This document shows positions 55,004-63,705 of a DNA stretch of 64,000 bases, one piece after another; position 1 is the stretch's first letter, and the number at the start of each line of letters is the position of its first letter. A program made the position numbers and the translations under genes. The stretch covers positions 1 to 64,000 of the forward strand of contig CANMIP010000017.1 in NCBI GenBank assembly GCA_947497945.1. The letters are read 5' to 3'. The notes beneath the pieces were generated by a model that was not told the origin of the DNA, did no database searches, and worked only from the letters and a program-made list of their open reading frames with translations. Origin of the DNA: an uncultured Tropicimonas sp. (GTDB taxonomy: Bacteria > Pseudomonadota > Alphaproteobacteria > Rhodobacterales > Rhodobacteraceae).

Positions 55004-55951
55004 TCAGCGCACCTCCTCTTCGACCAGCAACCGCTTGCAGCTCTCGGAATATCTCTCCATCGCCGCCGCCTCCTGCGGCCGGTAGCGCTGCAGCCGCGCC
55101 ATCAGGTCGTCGAAATCCACCGCGTGGCCGTCGAAATCCGGCCCGTCGACGCAGGCGAATTTCACCTTGTTGTCCACCCGCACGCGGCAGCCGCCGCACA
55201 TCCCGGTGCCGTCCACCATGATCGGGTTGAGGCTCACCATCGTCTTGATCCCATGGGGCCGCGTCGTCTCCGCACAGGCCCGCATCATTATCGGCGGCCC
55301 GATGGCGACAACCTCGTCGATGTCGCCATGAGTCGTGATTGCAGTTTCGATGCCTTGGGTTACCAAGCCCTTGATGCCGGCCGTGCCGTCATCGGTGCAG
55401 ATGATGAACTCGTCGCAGACGGAGCGGAATTTCTCTTCCCAGAACACGAGGCTGGCGGAGCGGAAGCCCACGACGCCAATCACATAAGCGCCGGCCTCCT
55501 TGAAGGCGCGCGCCTGCGGGAAGATCGGCGCGACCCCGAGACCGCCGCCGACGCAGATGACCTTTTTCGCGTGTGAAACCTCGCTGGGTATGCCCATTGG
55601 CCCCGCGATTCCAAAAAGCGTCTGGCCGACCTGGCAGCGGGCCTGCATCTCGCGGCTGGACTTTCCAACCGCCTGGATCACCAGTGTGACCGTGCCCTTG
55701 TCTCGGTCGAAATCGGCAATGGTCAGCGGGATGCGCTCGCCGTGATCGTCGAGCATGACGATGACAAACTGACCCGGACGCGCCGCGCGCGCCATCTGGG
55801 GGTGCTCGACCTCGAGCAGAAAGGTCGTTTCCGAAAAATCGGTACGGGTCACGATGGGAAAACCCGTCGCGTTGCTCATCTCGTCATTTGGCATGATGTC
55901 TTGCCCCGGCTGTGCGGCCGGGTCGCTCCCTTGCGTCTCGCTACTGGACAT
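55004..55951 (-). CDS. NfnA-type ferredoxin:NAD(P) oxidoreductase subunit
   Basis: The product has 315 residues from the ATG at 55951, preceded by GGAGGAG. It is a ferredoxin-reductase-like flavoprotein: FAD region RPGQFVIVML and RIPLTIADFD, nucleotide region GGGLGVAPIFPQARAF, and a C-terminal [2Fe-2S] ligand set in GTGMCGGCRVRV with a later FACVDGPDFDGH, close to NfnA/SudB. Paired with NfnB it would shuttle electrons between ferredoxin, NADH and NADPH, possibly by flavin-based bifurcation. It is the first gene of the operon and has an FNR box upstream. Confidence 0.87.
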   Translation of the reverse strand: MSSSETQGSDPAAQPGQDIMPNDEMSNATGFPIVTRTDFSETTFLLEVEHPQMARAARPGQFVIVMLDDHGERIPLTIADFDRDKGTVTLVIQAVGKSSREMQARCQVGQTLFGIAGPMGIPSEVSHAKKVICVGGGLGVAPIFPQARAFKEAGAYVIGVVGFRSASLVFWEEKFRSVCDEFIICTDDGTAGIKGLVTQGIETAITTHGDIDEVVAIGPPIMMRACAETTRPHGIKTMVSLNPIMVDGTGMCGGCRVRVDNKVKFACVDGPDFDGHAVDFDDLMARLQRYRPQEAAAMERYSESCKRLLVEEEVR

Positions 55952-56069
55952 GCGCGCGCTCCTCCTTCGCATCGCGCGGCCCAGGCCGGGGTCGTCGGGC
56001 GCCTTGTCGGCGTGCGGCCCAGACCCGGACTCGACTGGGGTGAAGCTACGCACCCCGCGGTGACGTACC

Positions 56070-56083
56070 TTGATACGGATCAA
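56070..56083 (-). promoter_or_regulatory. FNR/FnrL box upstream of the nfn-kor operon
   Basis: TTGATACGGATCAA is a perfect TTGAT-N4-ATCAA site. On the reverse strand a poor -10 candidate, TAGCTT (56048-56043), would place the start point near 56036 and the box centre near -40.5, the position used for activation by FNR proteins. This implies induction when oxygen is low. Confidence 0.75.
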
Positions 56084-56453
56084 TTAAGCAAACGTTTTCG
56101 CGGCTGTGCTGAATTGGTCGCAGGCGGGTCTTCGCCGGTCGGTTTGCAACGGGTTTCAACGGCGACAACCTGCGGATTGGATGGCCGTTCGCCGCAGCCG
56201 CGCCGGGCGCCGGCGGGCGTCATTCCGGCGCCGGAACGCCGGGACGGGCGGGTGCCGGAACGACGGCAAACGACAGTGATTTCATGCCCTTCCGCTCTCT
56301 GTCCAGCCGTCCCCTTTCGGCTCGAAGGAGACATGCTCCCGTGCTTTCTGGCAGGTGACGGTGAGGGCCGTGCGACGGACAGGACCTTTCGGCCCTTCCC
56401 CCGGAGGGCGCGCTTGGATACGGAGAGAAAGAAGCATCAGCGGGAGAACAGAT
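56084..56453. other. Divergent intergenic region
   Basis: This stretch separates the nfn-kor operon from the pcaD-like gene. It holds no credible gene. Promoters for both directions are expected; only the FNR box at its left edge is clear. Confidence 0.4.
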
Positions 56454-57239
56454 ATGCGTATGGCGGATCTCGGAGACGTGGCGCTGCATTGGCGCGAGGA
56501 CGGCACCCCGTCGGGGCCGCCGGTGGTCTTCGCCAACTCTCTCGGCACCGATCTGCGGATCTGGGACGATGTCGTCGCCCGCCTGCCGCAGAAATACCGC
56601 ATCATCCGCTATGACATGCGCGGCCACGGCCTCTCGGACTGCCCGCCGGCGCCCTACACGATGGGCGCGCTGGTGCGCGATGCGGAGCAGTTGCTCGATC
56701 TGCTGGCGGTGAAGGATTGCGCCTTCGTCGGCCTCTCGGTTGGTGGCATGGTCGCGCAGGGCCTCGCGGCCAAGCGGCTGGACCTCGTCCGCGCCATGGT
56801 GCTCTCCAACACCGCCGCCAAGATCGGCACGCGGGAGACCTGGGCCGAGCGGATCGCCGCGGTCGAGGCGGGCGGCATCGAGGCACTGGCGGACGGGATC
56901 ATGGAGAAATGGTTCACCCGGGCCTTCCGCGCGACCACCGAGCTGAAGCTCTGGCGCAACATGGTCACGCGGTCGCCGCAGGAAGGCTATATCGGCACCT
57001 GCCATGCCATTGCCGGCACCGATTTCTACACGACCACCGCCGCGCTCACCCTGCCGACCCTCGCCGTCGCCTGTTCCGAGGATGGCTCCACCCCGCCCGA
57101 TCTCGTCCGCGAGACGGCGGAGCTGGTCAAGGGGTCCGAGTTCCACCTGATGCGTGCGGCCGGTCATATCCCCTGCGTCGAGCAGCCTGACGCCTATGCC
57201 GACCGGCTCCAGCAATTCCTGAGTGCCATCGGCCACTGA
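56454..57239 (+). CDS. pcaD: 3-oxoadipate enol-lactonase-like alpha/beta hydrolase
   Basis: The product has 261 residues. The nucleophile elbow GLSVGG has Ser95, the oxyanion region is FANSLGTDLRIWD and the catalytic His is in RAAGHIPCVEQP. These match PcaD, which opens 3-oxoadipate enol-lactone in the protocatechuate branch of the beta-ketoadipate pathway. The other pca genes are not nearby, so a related hydrolase role is possible. Start ATG 56454 follows GGGAGAAC. Confidence 0.8.
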   Translation: MRMADLGDVALHWREDGTPSGPPVVFANSLGTDLRIWDDVVARLPQKYRIIRYDMRGHGLSDCPPAPYTMGALVRDAEQLLDLLAVKDCAFVGLSVGGMVAQGLAAKRLDLVRAMVLSNTAAKIGTRETWAERIAAVEAGGIEALADGIMEKWFTRAFRATTELKLWRNMVTRSPQEGYIGTCHAIAGTDFYTTTAALTLPTLAVACSEDGSTPPDLVRETAELVKGSEFHLMRAAGHIPCVEQPDAYADRLQQFLSAIGH

Positions 57240-57249
57240 GAGGATCGTC

Positions 57250-58497
57250 GTGAGCGAGACCGCCGACCATTCCAGGCCGGGCGCCCACCGGCTGCCGCTG
57301 GCCTTCATCCTGATGACGCTGGTCATCGACGCGATGGGGATCGGGCTGATCCTGCCGGTCATGCCGGAGCTGATCCGCGATGTGAATGGCGGCTCGCTGG
57401 GCGAGGCCGCCGTCTGGGGTGGGATCCTGGCGACCGGCTTCGCGGTGATGCAGTTCCTGTTCGGGCCAGTGCTCGGCTCGCTCTCGGATGCTTTCGGACG
57501 TCGCCCGGTACTGCTGATCTCGCTTGCCGTGATGTCCGCCGACTATCTCGTCATGGCGGTGACCGGCTCGATCTGGATCTTGCTGGTGGCACGCATCGTC
57601 GGCGGCATCCTCGCGGCCACGCATTCCACCGCGATGGCCTTCGTCGCCGATATCTCGCGCCCCGAGGACAAGGCCCCGCGCTTCGCGCTGACCCATGCCG
57701 CCTATGGCGTCGGCTTCGTCATCGGTCCGGCCATTGGCGGGCTGCTAGGTGCCTATGGCCCGCGCGCGCCCTTCATCGCCGCCGCCATCCTCGCCGCGCT
57801 GAACATGGTGCTGGGGTATTTCGTCCTGCCCGAGACCGTGACCGACCGTATCCGTCGCCCCTTCACCTGGCGCCGCGCCAACCCGTTCGGCGCGATCCTG
57901 CATGTCAGCAAGCTGCCCGGGCTTGGCCGTCTCCTCGCCGTTCTTGCGATCTACGAATTCGCGCTCTATGTCTATCCGGCGATCTGGGCCTATTTCACCC
58001 CGGTCCGCTTCGGCTGGGACACAAGGATGGTTGGCGCGTCGCTGGCGCTGTTCGGCATAGGCTACACGGTCGTTCAGGCCGGGCTGGTCCGGCCCTTCCT
58101 GCAGAGATTTGGCGAGAACGGAACGATCCTTTTCGGGCTCACCTTCGAGGTCTTCCTGCTGACCGCGCTCGGCCTGATCACCTCCGGCAAGATTGCGCTG
58201 ATTCTCACACCGGTTTCCGCCCTCGGTTCCCTTGCCGTTCCGGCGCTGCAGGGGGTGATGTCCAAACGCGTTTCGGATGATGCCCAGGGCGAGTTGCAGG
58301 GCGTCATCACCTCGACGATCTCGCTGGCAACCGTGCTCGCCCCGCTGGTCATGACCCAGATCTTCTACTTCTCGACTCGGGAGAGCGCCGGTTTCCACAT
58401 GCCCGGCCTCGCTTTCCTGCTGTCTGCGGCGCTGATGGTCGGTTGCGTCCTACTCTATGTCGCGGGTGTGCGAGAGAGCTCGGAGGAAGCGCGCTGA
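57250..58497 (+). CDS. MFS drug-resistance-type exporter (TetA-like)
   Basis: The product has 415 residues with 12 TM segments. The loop 2-3 motif GSLSDAFGRRPVLLIS and GFVIGPAIGGLLG (motif C) identify an H+-antiporting DHA1 exporter of the TetA group. GTG 57250 is chosen because GAGAGGA precedes it; an upstream GTG overlaps pcaD. It may export a small organic compound. Confidence 0.87.
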   Translation: MSETADHSRPGAHRLPLAFILMTLVIDAMGIGLILPVMPELIRDVNGGSLGEAAVWGGILATGFAVMQFLFGPVLGSLSDAFGRRPVLLISLAVMSADYLVMAVTGSIWILLVARIVGGILAATHSTAMAFVADISRPEDKAPRFALTHAAYGVGFVIGPAIGGLLGAYGPRAPFIAAAILAALNMVLGYFVLPETVTDRIRRPFTWRRANPFGAILHVSKLPGLGRLLAVLAIYEFALYVYPAIWAYFTPVRFGWDTRMVGASLALFGIGYTVVQAGLVRPFLQRFGENGTILFGLTFEVFLLTALGLITSGKIALILTPVSALGSLAVPALQGVMSKRVSDDAQGELQGVITSTISLATVLAPLVMTQIFYFSTRESAGFHMPGLAFLLSAALMVGCVLLYVAGVRESSEEAR

Positions 58498-58550
58498 AGC
58501 TGGCGGACAGGATTTCAGCGCTTCCGCCTTTGTCAAAACGGGTCCCGTCC

Positions 58551-59633
58551 ATGAGCACCAAGATCAAAGCCGCCATCTGCCGCGCCTTCGGCAGCCCGCT
58601 TGCTATCGAAACCCTGACCCTCGCGGCTCCGGGCGCCGGCGAGCTGTCCGTCCGGATGGAGGCCGTGGCCATCTGCCATTCCGACATCTCCTATATCGAC
58701 GGCGGCTGGGGCGGCACGCTCCCGGCGGTCTACGGCCATGAGGGCGTTGGCCGCGTCACCGGGATCGGTCCCGGCGTCAGCGGGTTCGCCCCCGGCGACC
58801 GCGTCCTCGTCACGCTGATCCGCGCCTGCCATCACTGCACCCATTGCGCCACGGGTCATCCGGCCTATTGCGATGGCAATGGCACCCCGGAGAGCCCGAT
58901 CCGTGATGCCGAGGGCCGGCCGGTCCTCAACGCGATGCATTGCGGCGCCTTTGCCGAAGCCGTCACGGTCCATGCCTCTCAGCTTGTCGCCATTCCCGAG
59001 ACAATGCCGGCCGAGAGCGCCTGCCTGCTCTCCTGCGGTGTGATCACAGGGGTCGGCGCGGCGGTGAACTCGGCCCGTCTCCGGCCCGGGCAGAGCGCTG
59101 TCATCATCGGCGCCGGCGGGGTCGGGCTGAACGCGATCCAGGGCGCGCGCATCGCCGGCGCGGCGCGTATCGTCGCCATCGACATGAGCGAGGAGAAGCT
59201 CACCATCGCGCGGGAATTCGGCGCAACCGACGGCATCCTCGCCAATGACGCGCAGGCGCTCGACAGGCTGCGCGCCGTTGCGCCCAAGGGGGCGGATGTC
59301 GTGCTGCTCTGTACCGGCGCGATCCAGGCCTATCGGGGCGCGCTCGACTATCTCGCGCCGCGCGGCCGGGTCGTGCTTGTCGGCATGCCGCATGTCGGCC
59401 AGACGGTGGAGTACGAGCCGGTCAATGTTGCCGCCGCCGGGCAGGGCATTTTCGGCTCGAAGATGGGCGATGTTGTGCCGGCGCGGGATATCCCGTGGAT
59501 GATCGACCTCTATGAGCAAGGCCGCCTCAAGCTCGACGAGCTGGTGTCCGGCCGCTGGTCGCTGGAGCAGATCAACGAGGCCATTGCCGATACCAAGTCC
59601 GGTGGCGCGCGGCGGAACGTGATCCTGTTCTGA
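58551..59633 (+). CDS. Zinc-dependent alcohol dehydrogenase (class III-like)
   Basis: The product has 360 residues, medium-chain family. Catalytic zinc ligands are Cys42 (ICHSD) and His63-Glu64 (GHEGVGRV); the structural zinc site is Cys93, Cys96, Cys99 and Cys107. The cofactor motif is IIGAGGVGLNAIQGA. It resembles the formaldehyde/aryl-alcohol dehydrogenase group, oxidising an alcohol with NAD+. Substrate unknown. The ATG at 58551 is the first at the domain edge. Confidence 0.88.
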   Translation: MSTKIKAAICRAFGSPLAIETLTLAAPGAGELSVRMEAVAICHSDISYIDGGWGGTLPAVYGHEGVGRVTGIGPGVSGFAPGDRVLVTLIRACHHCTHCATGHPAYCDGNGTPESPIRDAEGRPVLNAMHCGAFAEAVTVHASQLVAIPETMPAESACLLSCGVITGVGAAVNSARLRPGQSAVIIGAGGVGLNAIQGARIAGAARIVAIDMSEEKLTIAREFGATDGILANDAQALDRLRAVAPKGADVVLLCTGAIQAYRGALDYLAPRGRVVLVGMPHVGQTVEYEPVNVAAAGQGIFGSKMGDVVPARDIPWMIDLYEQGRLKLDELVSGRWSLEQINEAIADTKSGGARRNVILF

Positions 59634-59789
59634 AACTGTCCGGGCAGTCCGAGCCTTGCGAGGACAGCCCCCGTTCCGGACCACCGCCGAAGACGACCCT
59701 GCCAGCTCCCGCCGGTCCCGGACCGGGTCTCGACGCGCTTGTTTGTCATTGTCGAAATGGGGGGGGCGTCCGTGGAGCCCAATGTCAGC

Positions 59790-60491
59790 TCACTGTCCAG
59801 CCCCGTCCGGAGCGGCCGAAACCTGTCGCGCCAGGTCCACGAAATCCACTGCCACGATGTCCCAGTCCTGCTCCGCTTCGAGATCGGTGCGCTGGTCCGG
59901 GCCATGTTCGTCTGGCCGGGCGACGAAGGCGGTTGCAAGCCCGAGCGCCCGCGCCGCGCCGAGGTCGTTATTATGGGCCGCGACCATCATCACCTGCTCC
60001 GGCCGCAGCCGCAGCGCCGCGCAGGCTGCGCGATAGACCGACGGGCTCGGCTTGTAATCCCGCGCCAACTCCGCGCCCAGAACGCAGTCCCAGGGCAGGC
60101 CCGCATAGCGCGCCATCCGCGTGATCAGCGAGATCGAGCCGTTGGAGCAGGGCGCGATGATCCGCCGTTTCCGGATCTCCGCCAGCCCGACGACAACATC
60201 CGGCCAGGGATCGAGCTTTTCCCAGGCCCGGTTGAGCGCCGCCGGGTCCGACAGGGTCACACCGAAGCGCCCGGCCACGATCTCCAGGTTCTCCCTGTGC
60301 AGCTCGTCCAGCGGCACATAGCCCCGCGCGCCGGAGCGTATCCGCGCCATCGCGGGGTCGTACTCAACGCGCCAGGCCTCGGCAAAGGCCAGCGCATCGA
60401 CCCCGGGCAGCGCCGCCGAGACCTCGCGCGCGACCGATCGGCGCCAGTCCACGCAGGTCCCGAAAACATCGAAGATCAGCGCCTCGATCAC
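59790..60491 (-). CDS. Haloacid dehalogenase type II family hydrolase
   Basis: The product has 233 residues. Nucleophile Asp8 in FDVFGTCVDWR, motif II in PCSNGSISLI and motif III in ARDYKPSPSVY and VAAHNNDLGAAR are those of L-2-haloacid dehalogenases. It probably removes halide from short 2-haloacids, although many members act as phosphatases. It runs convergent to the alcohol dehydrogenase. Confidence 0.82.
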   Translation of the reverse strand: MIEALIFDVFGTCVDWRRSVAREVSAALPGVDALAFAEAWRVEYDPAMARIRSGARGYVPLDELHRENLEIVAGRFGVTLSDPAALNRAWEKLDPWPDVVVGLAEIRKRRIIAPCSNGSISLITRMARYAGLPWDCVLGAELARDYKPSPSVYRAACAALRLRPEQVMMVAAHNNDLGAARALGLATAFVARPDEHGPDQRTDLEAEQDWDIVAVDFVDLARQVSAAPDGAGQ

Positions 60492-60501
60492 GGCCCGCGC
60501 C

Positions 60502-60762
60502 CTATCGCATCGCGGTCAGGGTCGAGATCAGCAATCCCCGGCGCCGGTCGCTTTCCTCGTTGATCCGTTCGGCAACGCCGGTCGCATGGGACAGGTGCTG
60601 CTCGACGACATCCGCCTGTTCCTTGCAACAGATCTCCATCGCCCGGTGCATCGCCTTGTCGATGGCCGCGAGGATCTCTGCCTCGTGCCCATCGGTCACG
60701 CCCGTGCCGTCGATGGCGCGGATTTCCTCCAGCGCCTCGCGTGCAATCTCGTGCAACGCCAT
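60502..60762 (-). CDS. Small helical protein of unknown function
   Basis: The product has 86 residues, strongly helical and charged, with a Cys-Cys pair (MEICCKEQADVVEQH). GAGGAGGAAGG precedes the ATG at 60762, so translation is likely strong. It lies 10 bases before the dehalogenase gene on the same strand and is probably co-transcribed. No family recognised. Confidence 0.65.
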   Translation of the reverse strand: MALHEIAREALEEIRAIDGTGVTDGHEAEILAAIDKAMHRAMEICCKEQADVVEQHLSHATGVAERINEESDRRRGLLISTLTAMR

Positions 60763-60922
60763 GATCCCTTCCTCCTCTTTTGCGCCATCCAAGCACGGCG
60801 CACCCTCGCGCTCAAGAGCGCACGCCTCTTGCTCCTGTCGGCCATTTGCGGCAATTCATGCGCGACGCAAGCCACCCGCATGGACAGCCAGCGCCGCAAG
60901 CCGCGATCCCCAGGAGCCCCGC

Positions 60923-61291
60923 ATGCGCATCGCCATCACCAGTCAGAACTTCCGCACCATCACCGGACATGCCGGCAAGACCCGCCGCTTCCTCGTCTAC
61001 GAGGCCGAACCCGGCATCACGCCGCGCGAAGTCGAGCGGCTGGACCTTCCCAGGGAGATGTCGATGCATGAGTTCCACGGCGACGGACCGCATCCGCTCG
61101 ACACGGCCGCGGCCGTGATCACGTTGAGCGCCGGCGCCGGCTTCATCCGCCGCATGGCAGCGCGCGGCATCACCGCCACGACCACCTCCGAGACCGACCC
61201 CGTCGAGGCCGCCCGCGCCTTCGCCGAAGGCCGCCTCGCGCCGGCCATGCCGGGTCTTGGCGGCGACCACCAGTGCTCCTGTTCGCATTGA
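60923..61291 (+). CDS. NifX/NifB-domain (dinitrogenase Fe-Mo cofactor-like) protein
   Basis: The product has 122 residues. The single ribonuclease-H-like domain starts MRIAITSQNFRTITGHAGK and continues TAAAVITLSAGAGFIRRMAARG, as in NifX/NafY-type proteins. The C-terminus GGDHQCSCSH is a common metal-binding tail. No nitrogenase genes are nearby, so it is probably a general Fe-S or metal-cluster binding protein. Confidence 0.78.
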   Translation: MRIAITSQNFRTITGHAGKTRRFLVYEAEPGITPREVERLDLPREMSMHEFHGDGPHPLDTAAAVITLSAGAGFIRRMAARGITATTTSETDPVEAARAFAEGRLAPAMPGLGGDHQCSCSH

Positions 61292-61391
61292 CCCGATTCG
61301 GCTTGCGCTGACACTACGGCGTTCCGCTGTCCACAGGGCTGCCGGAGCGCATCCATTGCCGTCGCCCCCGCCCAGCGACTAGGCTTGCCCC

Positions 61392-62004
61392 ATGTTCGAT
61401 TACAGCGCCCTGCACTGGACCAGCTTCCTGACCGCCGCGCTCCTGCTCAACGTCGCGCCGAGGCCGGATATCGCCTACATCCTCGGCAAGACGATTGCCG
61501 GCGGGCGCCGCACTGGCCTTGCCGCCATGCTGGGCATCTGGACCGGCGCGCTCGGGCTCTCGGCGCTGCTCGCCTCCTCCGCCATCGCCTTCTCGGCGGT
61601 CAAATGGGCCGGCGCGTCCTACCTGGTATGGCTCGGCCTTCAGGCGCTTCGCTCGAGCGGCGACGCTCCTGTGCAGGCGCGTGGTCTGCCCGCCACGCCG
61701 CCAGGGCCGTACCTTCGGACAGGGCGTGCTGGTGGCGCTGCGCAACCCCAAGGTGGCTGTCTTCTTCCTCGCTTTCCTGCCGCAATTCGTCGAACCCGGC
61801 ACCGACCCGGTCCTCGCCCAGCTCTTGCTGCATGGTCTGCTGTTCATCGCCGTGGCCGGGTTTGTCGAACCACCCCGCGTGTTTGCCGCGGATCGCCTGG
61901 CGCGCGGGCTGCGGGCGGCGCCGCGACTCGGGCTCTGGTTCGGCCGCGCCCTCGGGACGCTCCTTCCCGGCCTCGGCCTGAAACTCGCCCTTTCCCGTCA
62001 GTGA
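61392..62004 (+). pseudogene. LysE-family amino-acid exporter, frameshifted
   Basis: The first part (61392 to about 61690) reads as LysE N-terminus in one frame (LGIWTGALGLSALLASSAIA, ASYLVWLGLQALRS). The second part (about 61690-62004) continues in the +1 frame (TFGQGVLVALRNPKVAVFFL, PQFVEPGTDP) to the normal end. The family PGPD motif reads PRPD, a further sign of decay. The shift lies within about 61680-61705. Without it the protein would have about 203 residues and six TM helices. Sequencing error remains possible. Confidence 0.75.
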
Positions 62005-62017
62005 CCCCGGAGATGCC

Positions 62018-63250
62018 ATGAAACTCGCCGATCTCGACATCATCGTCACCGCCCCGCCCGCGCCCGGCTGGGGCGGGCGCTACTGGATCTTCGTCAAGCT
62101 GACGACAGCCTGCGGTATCACCGGCTGGGGCGAGGTCTATGCCAGCGCCGTTGGCCCCGAGGCGATGAAGGCGGTGATCGCCGATGTCTTTGCCCGCCAC
62201 ATGGAGGGCGAGAACCCGGAAAATGTCGAGCTGATGTTCCGCCGTGCCTATTCTTCCGGCTTCACGCAGCGGCCGGACCCGACGGTCATCGGCGCCTTCT
62301 CTGGGCTGGAGATCGCCTGTTGGGACATTCTCGGCAAGGCCCGAGAGCGGCCGGTCTGGGCGCTGCTGGGCGGCAAGATCAACCAGCGCCTGCGCGCCTA
62401 CACCTATCTCTACCCCGGCCCGGATGACGTGTTGCCCGATTTCTGGGTCGATCCCGAGGCGGCCGGCCGCGCGGCGGCGGCGCGCGTCGAACAGGGCTTC
62501 ACCGCCGTCAAGTTCGACCCGGCTGGCCCCTATACGATCCGCGCCGGTCACCAGCCTTCGATGCTGGACATCGACCGCTCGGCCCGCTTTTGCGCCGCCA
62601 TTCGCGAGGCGGTGGGACCGCGCGCAGACCTGCTCTTCGGCACGCATGGGCAATTCTCCACCGGCGGCGCCATCCGGATGGCGCAGGCCATCGAGCCCTA
62701 TCAGCCGCTCTGGTTCGAGGAACCGGTGCCGCCGGACAATGTCGAAGCGATGGGTCGTGTTGCGGCGGCGACCTCGATCCCGGTGGCCACGGGCGAGCGG
62801 CTGACCACCAAGGCCGAGTTCGCGCCCCTGTTGCAGGCCGGGGTCTCGATCCTGCAACCGGCAACCGGGCGCTCGGGCGGTCTCTGGGAGACGAAGAAGA
62901 TCGCGGCCCTGGCAGAGGCGCATAACGCGCAGGTCGCGCCGCATCTCTATGCCGGTCCGATCGAATGGGCCGCCAATGTCCAGCTCGCGGCGACATTGCC
63001 GAACCTGCTGATGGTCGAGACCATCGGCAGGGGCGGGGATTTTCACCGAAAGCTGATCGGGGACAGGATCGCCTTCGACGCCGGATACCTGCTGCCGCCG
63101 GAGGAACCCGGGCTCGGCATCGTGGTGGATGAAGCACTGGCGCGCGCCCACCCCTATGAGGGAAAAGGGTTGCACCTGGAGATGCAGGAAGCACCTTGCG
63201 ACTACAGTCAGGAGAACTGTTTCGGGGGCGGGGCGCCGGTCAAGGTGTGA
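62018..63250 (+). CDS. Enolase-superfamily (mandelate racemase/muconate lactonizing) enzyme
   Basis: The product has 410 residues. Capping domain first, then the barrel: Lys165 (TAVKFDP), metal ligands Glu234/Glu235 (WFEEPVPP) and Glu260 (ATGERL), and His309 (APHLY). The position of the first metal Asp of sugar-acid dehydratases (D-x-HGR in galactonate dehydratase) reads GTHGQF here (Gly208-Thr-His210). It most likely dehydrates or isomerises a sugar acid, but the substrate cannot be set. It starts 14 bases after the LysE remnant. Confidence 0.82.
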   Translation: MKLADLDIIVTAPPAPGWGGRYWIFVKLTTACGITGWGEVYASAVGPEAMKAVIADVFARHMEGENPENVELMFRRAYSSGFTQRPDPTVIGAFSGLEIACWDILGKARERPVWALLGGKINQRLRAYTYLYPGPDDVLPDFWVDPEAAGRAAAARVEQGFTAVKFDPAGPYTIRAGHQPSMLDIDRSARFCAAIREAVGPRADLLFGTHGQFSTGGAIRMAQAIEPYQPLWFEEPVPPDNVEAMGRVAAATSIPVATGERLTTKAEFAPLLQAGVSILQPATGRSGGLWETKKIAALAEAHNAQVAPHLYAGPIEWAANVQLAATLPNLLMVETIGRGGDFHRKLIGDRIAFDAGYLLPPEEPGLGIVVDEALARAHPYEGKGLHLEMQEAPCDYSQENCFGGGAPVKV

Positions 63251-63705
63251 AGCCATGCCGTTGTGTCAGGGGATCCTAAGAGAGTTGTGGGACAGCGCGA
63301 GTGACGTAGCAGACATGCCGCCGAGCAAGCTCATGTTGTTGCAGTGCCGCTTGGCGACGTGGAATTGTGATGGCGTTGCAAAGAGCCGACAGGGCGCTTC
63401 TGGGGGCGCTGCCCCCAGACCCCCGGGATATTTCCCGAAAAAGGAAGAAGAATGGGTAAGTACCTCTTCCTTTTTCAGGTAAATATCCCCGCCGGAGGCA
63501 CGATCCGCAGGATCGTTCGCGCCCGCGAAGCGGGCGCCCCCGAATTGTCCGGAGAATCCTCATTTCAAACCAGCAGGAGGTTGCTCAACCTTTCCAGAAA
63601 ACTCCATTTTGAAAGGGAGAGCGCCTTGCCAGATCGGGATTACCGGGTAACCTGACCGTGCGGCCCGCGCATTCGGCCGCATTTGACAGATTAGAGGATG
63701 TCCAA
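63251..63705. other. Intergenic region with repeat elements
   Basis: No gene is visible in these 455 bases. The middle holds a long inverted repeat (listed separately), flanked by small GC-rich hairpins such as CGATCCGCAGGATCG (63501-63515) and a GCGCCCGC/GCGGGCGC stem near 63519-63537. The tail before 63706 presumably holds the promoter of the lipoprotein gene. Confidence 0.6.
63425..63489. repeat. Long imperfect inverted repeat, Rhodobacteraceae-style intergenic element
   Basis: Arms GGGATATTT...GGAAGAAG (63425-63449) and CTTCC...AAATATCCC (63465-63489) pair imperfectly around a 15-base loop. Left of it is a GGGGGCGCTGCCCCC stem. Such GATATTT plus GGAAGAA elements are, in my recollection, widespread in intergenic regions of this family and often act as bidirectional terminators. 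Confidence 0.65.

Noticed and set aside
51562-55221. A 1219-codon open frame on the + strand
   Set aside because: It lies antisense to korA, nfnB and nfnA, has Arg/His/Asp-rich composition without motifs, and results from high GC at third positions of the real genes.
60923-61291. Evidence for nitrogen fixation from the NifX-like protein
   Set aside because: The domain is common outside nitrogenase systems and no nif structural or cofactor genes are present here.
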